From the NCBI RefSeq assembly GCF_008801835.1, contig NZ_VZOW01000036.1, positions 1 through 57,074 on the forward strand: a DNA stretch of 57,074 bases, written 5' to 3'. Position numbers and translations under genes: made by a program. Within the stretch, counting starts at the first letter, position 1, and every line of letters starts with the position of its first letter. The notes below the pieces were generated by a model. That model saw only the letters and a program-made list of their open reading frames with translations, had not been told where the DNA came from and did no database searches. Below are positions 44,063-53,347 of the stretch, in pieces. This DNA comes from Cupriavidus pauculus. GTDB taxonomy: Bacteria > Pseudomonadota > Gammaproteobacteria > Burkholderiales > Burkholderiaceae.

Positions 44063-45021
44063 GCCGACGCCTCCGCCACGTACGTCTTGCGGTACATCTC
44101 CGTCAGATGCTCGCCTGCCGTGCAGGGCGCGTAACGCGGCGCCTCGCCCTCCGGCACGGTGCCGGGCACCGGTTCGATGCGGGCAAAGTAATCCGGTTCG
44201 TAGAAGAAGGGAATCGAATAGCGCGGCGCCCCGCCCGAATGCACGTTGCGCACGCGATGCGGATTGGAGTGGTAGCGGCCGTTGGTCCAGCGCGGCACCA
44301 TGTCGCCAAGGTTCACTACGAAGCAGTCTGCCATCGGCGTGGCCGGCACCCACTCGCCTTCCGGCGTGCAGACCTCCAGACCGCCATGCGCGTCCTGCGC
44401 GAGGATCGTGATCGCGCCCCAGTCGGTATGGGCGCCGGCACCGAACGTCCGCGCATCGGCGTTGGCCGGATGCGCGGGATAGCGGATCATGCGCAGCGTC
44501 ACCATCGGATTTTCGCTGGTGTGATCGAAATAGTTTTCGGGCAGCGACAGCGATAGCGCCATCAGCTGCATCAGCCTGCGCGACAGCACGAGCATCGCGT
44601 CGATATACGTCTGGCACTGCGCCGGCGCCTGCGGCAATTCAATCGGCCACTGGTTGTGACCATAGGTCTGGTAACCCGCCACCACATAGGGATGGTCGTC
44701 GGGATATGCCATGCCGCAATAGAAGCTCTCCTTCAGATCGGGGCGCGCCGCGGCGTCGAGTCGCTGGTCGCCCAGGTTCTCGAAGCCGCGCATCGTCGGG
44801 GAATTTCCCATCGCCAACGCCTGCCGCGTGCTGGCGGGAAGATCGAGCAGCGCCTGTGCCAGGGCAAACTGACGTGCCACCAGATCGCGCGGCACGCCGT
44901 GATGGCGGACATAGAAGAAGCCGGACGCCATGGCGGCGGCGCGAAATGCCTGCGCCACTTCGGCGCTACGCGGCGCACCGGGCGTGAGCGCATCGGTCAG
45001 ATCGATAACGGGAATCGACAT
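44059..45021 (-). CDS. Isopenicillin-N-synthase-like 2-oxoglutarate/Fe(II) dioxygenase
   Basis: A 320-residue protein. N-terminal DIOX_N part MSIPVIDLTDALTPGAPRSA then GFFYVRHHGVPRDLVARQFA. The metal site is H-x-D in GAHTDWGAITILAQ and the distal His in SNPHRVRNVH, with the 2OG-binding R-x-S in RYSIPFFYEPD. It acts on an organic substrate using O2 and 2-oxoglutarate. It sits between an ABC binding protein (upstream) and the VOC protein (overlapping), which suggests import and oxidation of one compound. Confidence 0.9.
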   Translation of the reverse strand: MSIPVIDLTDALTPGAPRSAEVAQAFRAAAMASGFFYVRHHGVPRDLVARQFALAQALLDLPASTRQALAMGNSPTMRGFENLGDQRLDAAARPDLKESFYCGMAYPDDHPYVVAGYQTYGHNQWPIELPQAPAQCQTYIDAMLVLSRRLMQLMALSLSLPENYFDHTSENPMVTLRMIRYPAHPANADARTFGAGAHTDWGAITILAQDAHGGLEVCTPEGEWVPATPMADCFVVNLGDMVPRWTNGRYHSNPHRVRNVHSGGAPRYSIPFFYEPDYFARIEPVPGTVPEGEAPRYAPCTAGEHLTEMYRKTYVAEASA

Positions 45022-45032
45022 TGCGGCTCCTG

Positions 45033-46070
45033 TCACGCCTTGAGCTTGCGGTCGGCCAGCGCCGGCAGGAACTGGTCGGTCCAGATGTCGGCCACGGTCA
45101 TGCCGGGCTTGATGCCGAACGCGCCAACCGTTTCGTCGACGGTTGCCTGCAAGCGCGCCTGCGTGGCAGCGCCCCAGCCGTCGCGCTGCGTATCGGCGGT
45201 GCGCATCGTGCCGTCGACGATCAGCTTCAGGCGCTCCAGTTCCAGCGTCTGGTCCGCCAGCGGCTCGCGCGTCTTCACCGCTGCGGCGCCGGCCTTCGGA
45301 TCGGCCATCGCTTCGATCCAGCCGCGCGTGGAAGCTTTGACGAACGCCTTCATCGCCTCCGGCTGCTCGGCCATCGTCTTGCGATTGGCGACCAGGCCAT
45401 TGCCGTACGACTTCATGCCGTAGTCGGAAAAGCGGAACACAGTGAGCTTCTCCGGGCCCATGCCGCGCGCCTTCAGATTCAGCAGGCCCGTGAAGTAGAA
45501 ATACGCGGCGGCGTCGAAATCGCCTTTGACAAAGCGCGTATCGCCGATGTCGGGCGTCACGCTTTCCCATTTCACCGAAGACGGGTCGAAGCCCTGCGCC
45601 TTGGCGAACACCGGGAACAGCTTGCGCGATGCGTTGAACGGCTGCCCCAGGATGGTCTTGCCGGCGAGATCGCCAGGCTTTGCAATGCCGCCGCCCTTGC
45701 GCACGATTACCGCGTTGGGATTCAGGTCGTACTGGATGGCCACGGCCTTGAGCGCCGCGGCAGGATTGGCCGCATTGAATTCGATCATCGCGGCCAGATC
45801 GGCGGACGCGCAATCGTAGGCGCCGCCCGCCACCAGACTGATGGCCGACGCCGACCCGTTGCCGGTATCGATCACTACGTCGAGCCCCGCGTCCTTGTAG
45901 TAGCCGCGCTGCAGGGCCAGCAGGAATCCCGCACCGGAAGCTTCCACCTTCCAGCCGAGGTTGAACTTGAATTTCTGCAGCGAACCGGTGGCGCGCACGA
46001 TGGCAGGTGCGGCGAACAGCGAAGCGAAGGCGGTGGCGCCCGTGGCGCGGAGAAAGGAACGGCGGCGCAT
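45033..46070 (-). CDS. ABC transporter substrate-binding protein, NitT/TauT type
   Basis: A 345-residue periplasmic protein from the ATG at 46070. The leader MRRRSFLRATGATAFASLFA has the twin Arg pattern RRRSFLRA and ends with AAPAIVRA, a Tat-type signal. The mature start KFKFNLGWKVEASGAGFLLA and YYKDAGLDVVIDTGNGSASA match the nitrate/sulfonate (SsuA/TauA) binding class. No permease or ATPase gene accompanies it, so it must rely on components elsewhere. The dioxygenase and VOC genes follow, and a DadA-like oxidase lies divergently 230 bases away. Confidence 0.88.
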   Translation of the reverse strand: MRRRSFLRATGATAFASLFAAPAIVRATGSLQKFKFNLGWKVEASGAGFLLALQRGYYKDAGLDVVIDTGNGSASAISLVAGGAYDCASADLAAMIEFNAANPAAALKAVAIQYDLNPNAVIVRKGGGIAKPGDLAGKTILGQPFNASRKLFPVFAKAQGFDPSSVKWESVTPDIGDTRFVKGDFDAAAYFYFTGLLNLKARGMGPEKLTVFRFSDYGMKSYGNGLVANRKTMAEQPEAMKAFVKASTRGWIEAMADPKAGAAAVKTREPLADQTLELERLKLIVDGTMRTADTQRDGWGAATQARLQATVDETVGAFGIKPGMTVADIWTDQFLPALADRKLKA

Positions 46071-46299
46071 GATGGAAAACTCCGGAAACAGGTGTGGGGA
46101 CACTTGGCGAGCAATTTCCGGGCGGCGCAGGCCGCTGAACGCTTCTACTCTCCGTCCATGGCTCAGCAGGTTCCGTGCCATGGGTCCACCCGGAAAATCT
46201 GTCGCGCATGCACCGTGATGCAGCGCGATGGTGCGCGGCGTGCGCCACGACGGCGCAGACGCTTGCCCGGCGATGCGTTCGGCAGTAACTTGTGCGGCC

Positions 46300-47523
46300 A
46301 TGACCACACACGTCCCATCTTCCCCATCCGCAGGCCCGCGCGTTGCCGTGATCGGCGCAGGAATCGTTGGCAGCTGCATTGCGCTGGCGCTGCGCAAACG
46401 CGACGCGCAAGTAACGCTGATCGATCGCGAAGGTCCGGCCAGCGGCTGCAGCTACGGCAATTCCGGCGCGATCAGCGTGAGTTCCGTCGCGCCGCTGGCC
46501 ATGCCCGGCATACTGGCCAGCGTGCCGAAGATGCTGATCGATCCGGAAAGCCCGCTGCATTTGCGGGCGGCGTATCTGCCCGCCGCCGCGTCGTGGCTGA
46601 CGCGTTTCGTGTTGTCGGCCACGCCCGCCCGCGTGGAGCGCGCCGCCGCCGCATTAGCCGCGCTGCATGCGGGCGCCATCGACAAGCACCGCGCGCTGGC
46701 GCAAGAAGTGGGCGTGCCCGAACTGTTCCTGCAGCGCGGGCACCTTCATCTTTACACCGACGCCGCTGCGTTCGATGACGATGCACAGGCGTGGCGCCTG
46801 CGCGAGCGCTTTGGCTTCCGCTACGAAGTGCTCGACCGCGCAGGCATCGAAGCACTCGAGCCGCACGTTGCCGCCCGCTACCGGGCCGGCGTGATGCTGG
46901 CCGACCACGCCACCATCCTGAATCCCGCGCGCTACACGCAGGCAATTGCCGCCGCATTTGTGCAGCGTGGCGGCACGCTGCTGCGCGACGAGATCCAGCG
47001 CCTGCAGCGCAGTGGCGACCAATGGTCCTTGCAGGGCGCCAGCCAGCGCTACAGCTTCGATCATGTGGTGGTGGCAGCCGGCGCATGGTCGCGCGCCCTG
47101 CTCAGTCCGCTTGGCGTATCGCTGGCGCTGGAAAGCCAGCGCGGCTACCACGTGCAATTCACCGGCGCGCACGACGTGGTATCGCGCACGGTGGTGCTAA
47201 CCGACCGCAAGATCTTCGTCACGCCGATGGAGGATGGACTGCGCGTCGGTGGCACCGTGGAGATCGCCGGTTTGCAGCGCCCGCCCGACCCTGCCCGCGC
47301 CGCAATGCTCGAACGGATTGCACGCGAGACCTTCCGCGGCTTGGAAGATCGCCCCGTGACCACTTGGATGGGTCATCGCCCGTGCATGCCCAACTCCGTT
47401 CCCGTGATCGGCGCCGCCCCTGGACAGCGGGGCCTGTGGCTGGCAGTGGGCCACGGTCATCTTGGACTCACCGATTCGGTCAACACCGCTGATTTGATTG
47501 CCGACGCGCTGCTGGGCGCCTGA
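46300..47523 (+). CDS. DadA-like FAD-dependent amine/amino-acid oxidase
   Basis: A 407-residue protein from the ATG at 46300 (MTTHVPSSPSAGPRVAVIGA); the longer ORF runs into the intergenic region. The FAD-binding motif AVIGAGIVGSCIALALRKRD is followed by GCSYGNSGAISVSSVAPLAM. The C-terminal part has WMGHRPCMPNSVPVIGAAPG and LWLAVGHGHLGLTDSVNTAD, both typical of D-amino-acid dehydrogenase and related DAO-family enzymes. Divergent from the NitT/TauT-type binding protein, which suggests they share a substrate, likely a nitrogenous compound. Confidence 0.88.
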   Translation: MTTHVPSSPSAGPRVAVIGAGIVGSCIALALRKRDAQVTLIDREGPASGCSYGNSGAISVSSVAPLAMPGILASVPKMLIDPESPLHLRAAYLPAAASWLTRFVLSATPARVERAAAALAALHAGAIDKHRALAQEVGVPELFLQRGHLHLYTDAAAFDDDAQAWRLRERFGFRYEVLDRAGIEALEPHVAARYRAGVMLADHATILNPARYTQAIAAAFVQRGGTLLRDEIQRLQRSGDQWSLQGASQRYSFDHVVVAAGAWSRALLSPLGVSLALESQRGYHVQFTGAHDVVSRTVVLTDRKIFVTPMEDGLRVGGTVEIAGLQRPPDPARAAMLERIARETFRGLEDRPVTTWMGHRPCMPNSVPVIGAAPGQRGLWLAVGHGHLGLTDSVNTADLIADALLGA

Positions 47524-47575
47524 GGCGCGCGCCGTCCGACAGTCAGGGAAATCGCTAACTTTCCGCGCCCAAAAT

Positions 47576-47590
47576 TAGTTATACAGTAGA
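47576..47590. promoter_or_regulatory. Candidate MarR-type operator upstream of the flavin monooxygenase
   Basis: GTTATACAGTAGAAC is a near-perfect palindrome: 12 of 15 positions agree with its reverse complement. It lies 67 bases before the monooxygenase ATG. MarR proteins often bind such short palindromes, and a marR-type gene ends this run at 50623. Confidence 0.4.
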
Positions 47591-47656
47591 ACAATCGACA
47601 GCAGGCGCCGCGGAACGTGCATCCCGTTTTGCGAGAGCGATGCGCGGGGGAGACAT

Positions 47657-48919
47657 ATGAAGATTGCGATTGCTGGCGGCGGCATCGGCGGGCTGACGCT
47701 CGCCTTGCTTTGCCATCGGAACGGATTCGACGTCGAGGTGTGGGAGGCCAGCGAGACGCTGCGTCCGCTTGGCGTAGGCATCAACCTGCTGCCTCACGCC
47801 GTGAAGGAACTATCGGCGCTGGGCCTGCAGGACGCGCTGGCCGCGATGGCCATCGAGACCTCGTCGCTGTCCTACTTCAACAAGTTCGGGCAACAAATCT
47901 GGCATGAACCGCGCGGCCGCGCGGCCGGGTATGACTGGCCGCAGTTCTCGGTGCATCGCGGCGAATTCCAGATGTTGCTGTATCGGACCGCGGTGGCGCG
48001 GCTGGGCGCCGACCGCATCCATACCGGCCACGCGCTGGAATCGATCGAAAGCACTGGCGAGAAATCCGGCGAGCCGACACAGTTCACGTTGCGGCGCCGC
48101 AGCGACAACGTCCTGGTGCAGGCGCATGCCGATGTGCTGGTAGGCGCCGACGGCATCCATTCCGCCGTGCGGCGGCACTTCTATCCGAGTGGCGACGCCC
48201 CGCGCTTTTCGCGGCGGCTGTTGTGGCGCGCGACCAGCGATGCCGCTCCCTATCTCGATGGACGCTCGATGTTCATGGCGGGCCATCAGGACCAAAAGTT
48301 CGTGGCGTATCCGATCTCCGAACCGATGCGTGCGCAGGGCCGCTCTCGCATCAACTGGATTGCCGAGCTGCGTGTGCCCGAAGACTACCCGGAAGCGCCG
48401 CCGCGCAGCGACTGGAACCGCCAGGTCGACAAGTCGGTGTTTCGGGCTGCGTTCGCAGACTGGCGCTGGAAATGGATCGATATCCCCGCATTGATCGACA
48501 GCGCCGAAGCGATCTATGAATTCCCGATGGTCGACAAGGACCCGCTGCCGCGCTGGACGTTCGGGCGCGTGACGCTGCTGGGCGACGCCGCGCATCCGAT
48601 GTACCCGATCGGATCGAACGGCAGTGCGCAGGCGATCGTCGATGCACGCTATTTGTCGGACTGCCTCTGCAATGAACGCGATATCAATTACGCGCTGCGC
48701 GAATATGAGGCCGAACGATTGCCGCGCACGGCGGGCATCGTGCTGCGCAATCGCATGAACGGACCGGAACAGGTCATGCAACTGGCCGAAGTCCGCGCGC
48801 CGCAGGGCTTTGCCAGAATTGACGATGTCATTGCGCGCAGCGAGCTCGAAGCGATTGCGCAGCGCTACAAGACCCTGGCTGGTTTTGGCCAGCAGCAGTT
48901 GCAGGCGGCCAAGACCTGA
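47657..48919 (+). CDS. FAD-dependent monooxygenase (UbiH/PHBH-like)
   Basis: A 420-residue flavoprotein. It has the Rossmann motif GGGIGGLTLALLCHRNGFDV, the DG motif LVGADGIHSAVRRHF, and the GD motif LLGDAAHPMYPIGSNGSAQA. The middle (WIAELRVPEDYPEAPPRSDW) resembles the flavin-dependent oxidoreductases acting on small aromatic or heterocyclic compounds. It is NAD(P)H-dependent by family. First gene of a run with a binding protein, DUF3237 and a MarR regulator, so it is probably the first step of a catabolic route induced by an aromatic compound. Confidence 0.88.
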   Translation: MKIAIAGGGIGGLTLALLCHRNGFDVEVWEASETLRPLGVGINLLPHAVKELSALGLQDALAAMAIETSSLSYFNKFGQQIWHEPRGRAAGYDWPQFSVHRGEFQMLLYRTAVARLGADRIHTGHALESIESTGEKSGEPTQFTLRRRSDNVLVQAHADVLVGADGIHSAVRRHFYPSGDAPRFSRRLLWRATSDAAPYLDGRSMFMAGHQDQKFVAYPISEPMRAQGRSRINWIAELRVPEDYPEAPPRSDWNRQVDKSVFRAAFADWRWKWIDIPALIDSAEAIYEFPMVDKDPLPRWTFGRVTLLGDAAHPMYPIGSNGSAQAIVDARYLSDCLCNERDINYALREYEAERLPRTAGIVLRNRMNGPEQVMQLAEVRAPQGFARIDDVIARSELEAIAQRYKTLAGFGQQQLQAAKT

Positions 48920-48985
48920 GCCACAAAAAACCATATCCGCAATCCGATTGCGGCATCGAAGAATCAGAACAGAACGGAGGAGACA

Positions 48986-50134
48986 ATGCTGACCCCATCG
49001 CGCAGGACCCTTGCCCACGCCGCTCTCGCGGCACTCTCACTGGCCAGCGCCGTCGCACAGGCCGACGTCACGGTGGGCGTCAGCATTGCATCGACCGGAC
49101 CCTCCGCATCGCTGGGCATCCCGCAGAAGAACACCATGCCGTTTCTGCCCGAAACGATTGCGGGCGAGAAGATTCACTACATCGTGATGGACGATGGATC
49201 GGACCCGACACAAGGCACCAAGATTGCGCGCCGCTTTGTCACCGACGACAAGGTCGACATCATCCTTGGGTCATCGGCGGTGGCCCCTTCGATTGCGATT
49301 TCCGAGGTAGCCGATGAAAGTCAGACCGTGCAGTTGGCCTTCTCGCCGATCGAACTCAAGCCGGGTCGCGGCGCGTGGACGTATCGGCTGGCGCAGCCGG
49401 TGAAACTGATGGCCGAAGCCGTGGCGGAAAAGGCCAAGGCCAATGGCGTGAAGTCGGTGGCCTTTATCGGCTTTGCAGACGCCTATGGCGAAACGTGGCT
49501 CAAGGAATTCACCGCGGCCGCGCAGACCCACGGCATCAAGGTGACGGCCGCCGAGCGCTACGCGCGATCCGATACCAGCGTCACCGCGCAAGCATTGAAG
49601 CTGATCGCCGCGCGCGCCGACGCGGTGCTGATCGCCGGCGCCGGCACGGGTGCGGCCTTGCCGCACACCACGCTGCGCGAGCGCGGCTACACCGGGCCGA
49701 TCTATCAGACGCATGGCGCAGCCACGCGCGATCTGATCCGCATCGGCGGCAAGGCGGTCAACGGCGCGATTCTGCCGGCTGGCCCGGTCATCGTGGCCGA
49801 GCAATTGCCATCGAGCGATCCCGTGAAGAAGCCCGGCATGGACTATGTGACCCGCTATGAAAAACAATACGGGCCTGAAACGCGCACGCAGTTTGGCGCG
49901 CATCCCTACGACGCCGGCCTGGTGCTGCAGCGTATCGTGCCGGTGGCGCTGAAAAAGGCCAAGCCCGGTACGCCAGAGTTTCGCAAGGCGCTCAAGGACG
50001 CACTGGAAAGCGAACGCGACATCGTCGTTTCGCATGGAGTGCTGAACTACACGGCACAGGATCACTTCGGTTTTGACAAACGCGGACGCGTCATGCTGAC
50101 GATCGACAACGGCAACTGGAAGCTGCTCAAATGA
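48986..50134 (+). CDS. Branched-chain-amino-acid-type ABC substrate-binding protein
   Basis: A 382-residue LivJ/LivK-like protein with signal peptide MLTPSRRTLAHAALAALSLA (cleavage after AQA). Motifs: VTVGVSIASTGPSASLGIPQ at the mature start, GTKIARRFVTDDKVDIILGS, and GAHPYDAGLVLQRIVP. Members of this class often carry aromatic acids rather than amino acids. No permease or ATPase genes accompany it. Its stop overlaps the DUF3237 start (ATGA). Confidence 0.9.
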   Translation: MLTPSRRTLAHAALAALSLASAVAQADVTVGVSIASTGPSASLGIPQKNTMPFLPETIAGEKIHYIVMDDGSDPTQGTKIARRFVTDDKVDIILGSSAVAPSIAISEVADESQTVQLAFSPIELKPGRGAWTYRLAQPVKLMAEAVAEKAKANGVKSVAFIGFADAYGETWLKEFTAAAQTHGIKVTAAERYARSDTSVTAQALKLIAARADAVLIAGAGTGAALPHTTLRERGYTGPIYQTHGAATRDLIRIGGKAVNGAILPAGPVIVAEQLPSSDPVKKPGMDYVTRYEKQYGPETRTQFGAHPYDAGLVLQRIVPVALKKAKPGTPEFRKALKDALESERDIVVSHGVLNYTAQDHFGFDKRGRVMLTIDNGNWKLLK

Positions 50135-50616
50135 AGCCCGGCATTGCAACGCCCACGCTGGAGCCGCTGGCCGACATCAGCGTGCAAGTGGCAGCGCCCA
50201 CCGAAGTGGGCGTGACGGCGCTGGGCCAGCGACGGCTGATTTCGATCCTCTCTGGCACGGTGCAAGGTGCGCGCCTGAATGGGCGCATCCTGCCCGGCGG
50301 TGCGGACTTCCAGTTGATCCGGCACGACAGCGGCGACGGCGTGACCACTGCCGATATCGAGGCCCGTTATGTGATCGAGACCGACGACGGCGCGCGCATT
50401 TATGTCGTCAACGCTGGCGTGCGGAGCGGCACGGCGTCCGTGATTGCACGGCTTAACCGAGGCGAAACGGTGGACCCCACGGACATCTACTTCCGCACGG
50501 CGCCCCGCTTCGAAACCGCCGCGCCGCAGTACCGCTGGCTGATGCAGCACCTGTTCGTCGCATCGGGGGCACGCCATCCCGATCGCGTCGATCTGCGCGT
50601 CTTCCTGGTGCGGTAG
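50131..50616 (+). CDS. DUF3237 protein
   Basis: A 161-residue protein starting MKPGIATPTLEPLADISVQV, with the beta-barrel blocks GTVQGARLNGRILPGGADFQ, TTADIEARYVIETDDGARIY and VDPTDIYFRTAPRFETAAPQ typical of DUF3237. Such proteins recur next to aromatic and cyclic-ketone degradation genes and are thought to be lyase- or lipocalin-like. Overlaps the binding-protein gene upstream by 4 bases. Confidence 0.85.
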   Translation: MKPGIATPTLEPLADISVQVAAPTEVGVTALGQRRLISILSGTVQGARLNGRILPGGADFQLIRHDSGDGVTTADIEARYVIETDDGARIYVVNAGVRSGTASVIARLNRGETVDPTDIYFRTAPRFETAAPQYRWLMQHLFVASGARHPDRVDLRVFLVR

Positions 50617-50622
50617 CCGACC

Positions 50623-51120
50623 ATGGCATCTTCCCGGCAAACGCGCGATCCGCTCGCTCCCGACCCGGACGGCGGCCACTTCGAACCGCATGTGCCGCAT
50701 GTCGACTACGGCGTGCTCGACTCGCTGATCGGATACGCCATTCGACGCGCACAGATCCGCATCTACGAAGATTTCGTGGCGTCGCTGGCGCCGTGGAACA
50801 TTACGCCGCCGCGCTTTTCGGCGCTGCAGATCATCGCGCGCAACCCGGACCTGAAACTGACCGACCTCGCCCAGATCCTCGGCATCGCCCGGTCCGGGGC
50901 CGTGCTGCTGGTGGACGCACTCGAATCGATGTCGTTGGTGCAACGGGTGCCCTCGCCCACCGATCGACGCGCCTACGGTCTGGCGCTCACAGACATCGGC
51001 CGCCAGACGCTCAGCGAAGTCACGCGGACCGTCTGCGAGCACGACGCCCGCATCGCCGCCGGGCTGACCGATCAGGAACAGCAGATGCTTCGCGCCATGC
51101 TGGAGAAGCTGGGACGATAG
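50623..51120 (+). CDS. MarR-family transcriptional regulator
   Basis: A 165-residue protein starting MASSRQTRDPLAPDPDGGHF. The winged helix-turn-helix is visible as ITPPRFSALQIIARNPDLKL, TDLAQILGIARSGAVLLVDA and LESMSLVQRVPSPTDRRAYG, the last holding the wing with the conserved D-R-R. It lies 6 bases after DUF3237 in the same run and probably represses the monooxygenase operon until its substrate binds. Confidence 0.9.
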   Translation: MASSRQTRDPLAPDPDGGHFEPHVPHVDYGVLDSLIGYAIRRAQIRIYEDFVASLAPWNITPPRFSALQIIARNPDLKLTDLAQILGIARSGAVLLVDALESMSLVQRVPSPTDRRAYGLALTDIGRQTLSEVTRTVCEHDARIAAGLTDQEQQMLRAMLEKLGR

Positions 51121-51154
51121 GAAATCCCTGTCGCCCCAGACATTCCCCGGCCAG

Positions 51155-53347
51155 TCACCCCACCGTCGGCATCTGCGCCAACATCTTGTCCAGTGTCAGC
51201 GGGTAGTCGCGTACGCGTATGCCGGTAGCGTGGTACACCGCGTTGGCTACAGCCGCGGCAACGCCGCAGATGCCGAGTTCGCCCACGCCCTTGGCCTTCA
51301 TCGGCGACGAGATCGGATCGGTTTCGTCGAGGAAGATCACGTCCTGATGCGGAATATCGGCGTGCACGGGCACCTCGTAGCTGGCCAGGTCGTGATTGAC
51401 GAAATAGCCAATGCGCTTGTCGACATGCAGCGCTTCCATCAGCGCGGCGCCCACGCCCATTGTCATGGCGCCGATGACCTGGCTGCGCGCCGACTTTGGA
51501 TTGAGGATGCGGCCGGCCGCGCAAACGGCCAGCATGCGCTGCACGCGCACTTCAGCGGTAGCGGCGTCCACGGCCACTTCGACGAAATGCCCGCCGAACG
51601 TCGATTGCTGGTACTTCTTGTCGAGATCGCCGTACTCCATTGCGTCCTCGGCGCTTGCGCCCGCGAACTGCGTCAACGGCACGCCGCGGCCACCCGCGCG
51701 GATCTGGCCGTTTTCGAACACCGCCTCGTCGGCGCTGAAGCCCGCGCGTTCGGCCACCGTCTGGCGCAGTTTCACGCAAGCCGCATAGACGCCGGCGGTG
51801 GAACTGTTGCCGCCCCACTGCCCGCCCGATCCGCACGACACCGGATACTGCGAATCGCCGAGTCTGGCCACCACGCGTTCCAGCGGCACGCCCAACATCT
51901 CCGCCGCGGTCTGCGCGATGACGGTATAGCTGCCCGTGCCGATGTCGGTCATGTCGGTTTCGACGATCACCATGCCATTCGGATCGATGCTGACGCGTGC
52001 GCCCGATTTGGTCAGCAGGTTATTGCGGAACGCAGAAGCCACGCCCATGCCGATCAGCCATTGCCCCTGGCGCATGGACGCCGGCTTCGGATTGCGGCGT
52101 TGCCAGCCAAACCGTTCCGCGCCCAGGCGCAGGCATTCCACAAAGCGACGCTGCGAAAACGGCCTCTGCGGCTTTTCCGGGTCCACTTGCGTATCGTTGA
52201 GAATGCGGAACTGCACCGGATCCATGCCCAGTTTCTCGGCCATTTCGTCGATGGCGATTTCCAGCGCCATCAAACCCGGCGCCTCACCGGGCGCGCGCAT
52301 GGCGTTGCCTTCGGGAAGGTCGAGCGTCGCGAGCCGCATCGACGTCATGCGATTGGCGCCGGCGTAGAGCAACCGCGTCTGCATCACGGCGGTTTCCGGC
52401 TGGCCGCCTTCCTGATCGCCGGACCAGCTTTCATGACCGATGGCCGTGATCTTGCCGTCGCGCGTGGCGCCGATGCGGATGCGCTGGATCGTCGCGGGTC
52501 GATGCGTAGTGTTGTTCGGAATCACCGGCCGGGTCAGCGCCACCTTCACCGGCCTGCGCACCTGACGCGCGCCGAGCACGGCAAGCAGCGCCTCGGCGCG
52601 CAGGAACAGCTTGCCGCCAAAGCCGCCGCCGATAAATGGCGACACGATGCGGATATTTTCCTTGGGCACGCCAAGCGTCTTCGCCATGTCTTCGCGCGCC
52701 CAATCGACCATCTGATTCGACGTCCAGATCGTTACCTTGTCGCCATCCCACGCCGCCATCGACGCGTGGGGCTCCATCATCGAATGCGACTGATCGGGTG
52801 TGGTGTAGCGCGCGTCGAGCTGAACCGGCGCCGCCGCAAATGCCCCGGCAAAGTCGCCCACCGCGGTGTCCGGCTCCGACTCCTTCTTCGGCTTCTCGGC
52901 CCAGCAGCATGCGTCCTCGAGGTCGAAGCGGCCTTTTTCCGCGGCGTAATCGACGTGAATCAGCATCGCGGCCGCGCGCGCCTGCTCGAATGTCTCCGCG
53001 ATCACCAGTGCGATCGCCTGGTGATAGTGCTGGATATCGGGCCCGCCCAGCAGCCTGGCGGTGTTGCGCTCGCCCTTGCCCAGCTTGCCCGCGTTGTCGG
53101 CCGTCACGATGCCCAGCACGCCCGGAGCGCGGCGCGCGTCGTCGAGCCGCATCGACGTGATGCGGCCGCGTCCCATGGCCGCGCCAACGACATAGCCGTA
53201 GGCCGGATTGGACGCTATGTCGTGACGCTCGTAAGCGTAGGGCGCGGTGCCGGTGGTCTTGCGTGCGCCGTCGATGCGGTCGACGGGATGACCGACTACG
53301 CGCAGTTGGTCGATCGGATTGGTCGTGGCAGGAGTATCGAATTTCAT
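51155..53347 (-). CDS. paoC: Aldehyde oxidoreductase molybdopterin-binding subunit (PaoC/XdhA-like)
   Basis: A 730-residue protein from the ATG at 53347 (MKFDTPATTNPIDQLRVVGH). The larger ORF runs antisense-free through the upstream gene but in a different frame and is not the start. Motifs: GSGGQWGGNSSTAGVYAACV, IGGGFGGKLFLRAEALLAVL and, near the C-terminus, KGVGELGICGVAAAVANAVY with the catalytic Glu. It carries the Mo-cofactor and forms the large subunit of a PaoABC/YagTSR-type periplasmic aldehyde oxidase. The start overlaps the paoB-like stop (ATGA). Confidence 0.9.
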   Translation of the reverse strand: MKFDTPATTNPIDQLRVVGHPVDRIDGARKTTGTAPYAYERHDIASNPAYGYVVGAAMGRGRITSMRLDDARRAPGVLGIVTADNAGKLGKGERNTARLLGGPDIQHYHQAIALVIAETFEQARAAAMLIHVDYAAEKGRFDLEDACCWAEKPKKESEPDTAVGDFAGAFAAAPVQLDARYTTPDQSHSMMEPHASMAAWDGDKVTIWTSNQMVDWAREDMAKTLGVPKENIRIVSPFIGGGFGGKLFLRAEALLAVLGARQVRRPVKVALTRPVIPNNTTHRPATIQRIRIGATRDGKITAIGHESWSGDQEGGQPETAVMQTRLLYAGANRMTSMRLATLDLPEGNAMRAPGEAPGLMALEIAIDEMAEKLGMDPVQFRILNDTQVDPEKPQRPFSQRRFVECLRLGAERFGWQRRNPKPASMRQGQWLIGMGVASAFRNNLLTKSGARVSIDPNGMVIVETDMTDIGTGSYTVIAQTAAEMLGVPLERVVARLGDSQYPVSCGSGGQWGGNSSTAGVYAACVKLRQTVAERAGFSADEAVFENGQIRAGGRGVPLTQFAGASAEDAMEYGDLDKKYQQSTFGGHFVEVAVDAATAEVRVQRMLAVCAAGRILNPKSARSQVIGAMTMGVGAALMEALHVDKRIGYFVNHDLASYEVPVHADIPHQDVIFLDETDPISSPMKAKGVGELGICGVAAAVANAVYHATGIRVRDYPLTLDKMLAQMPTVG

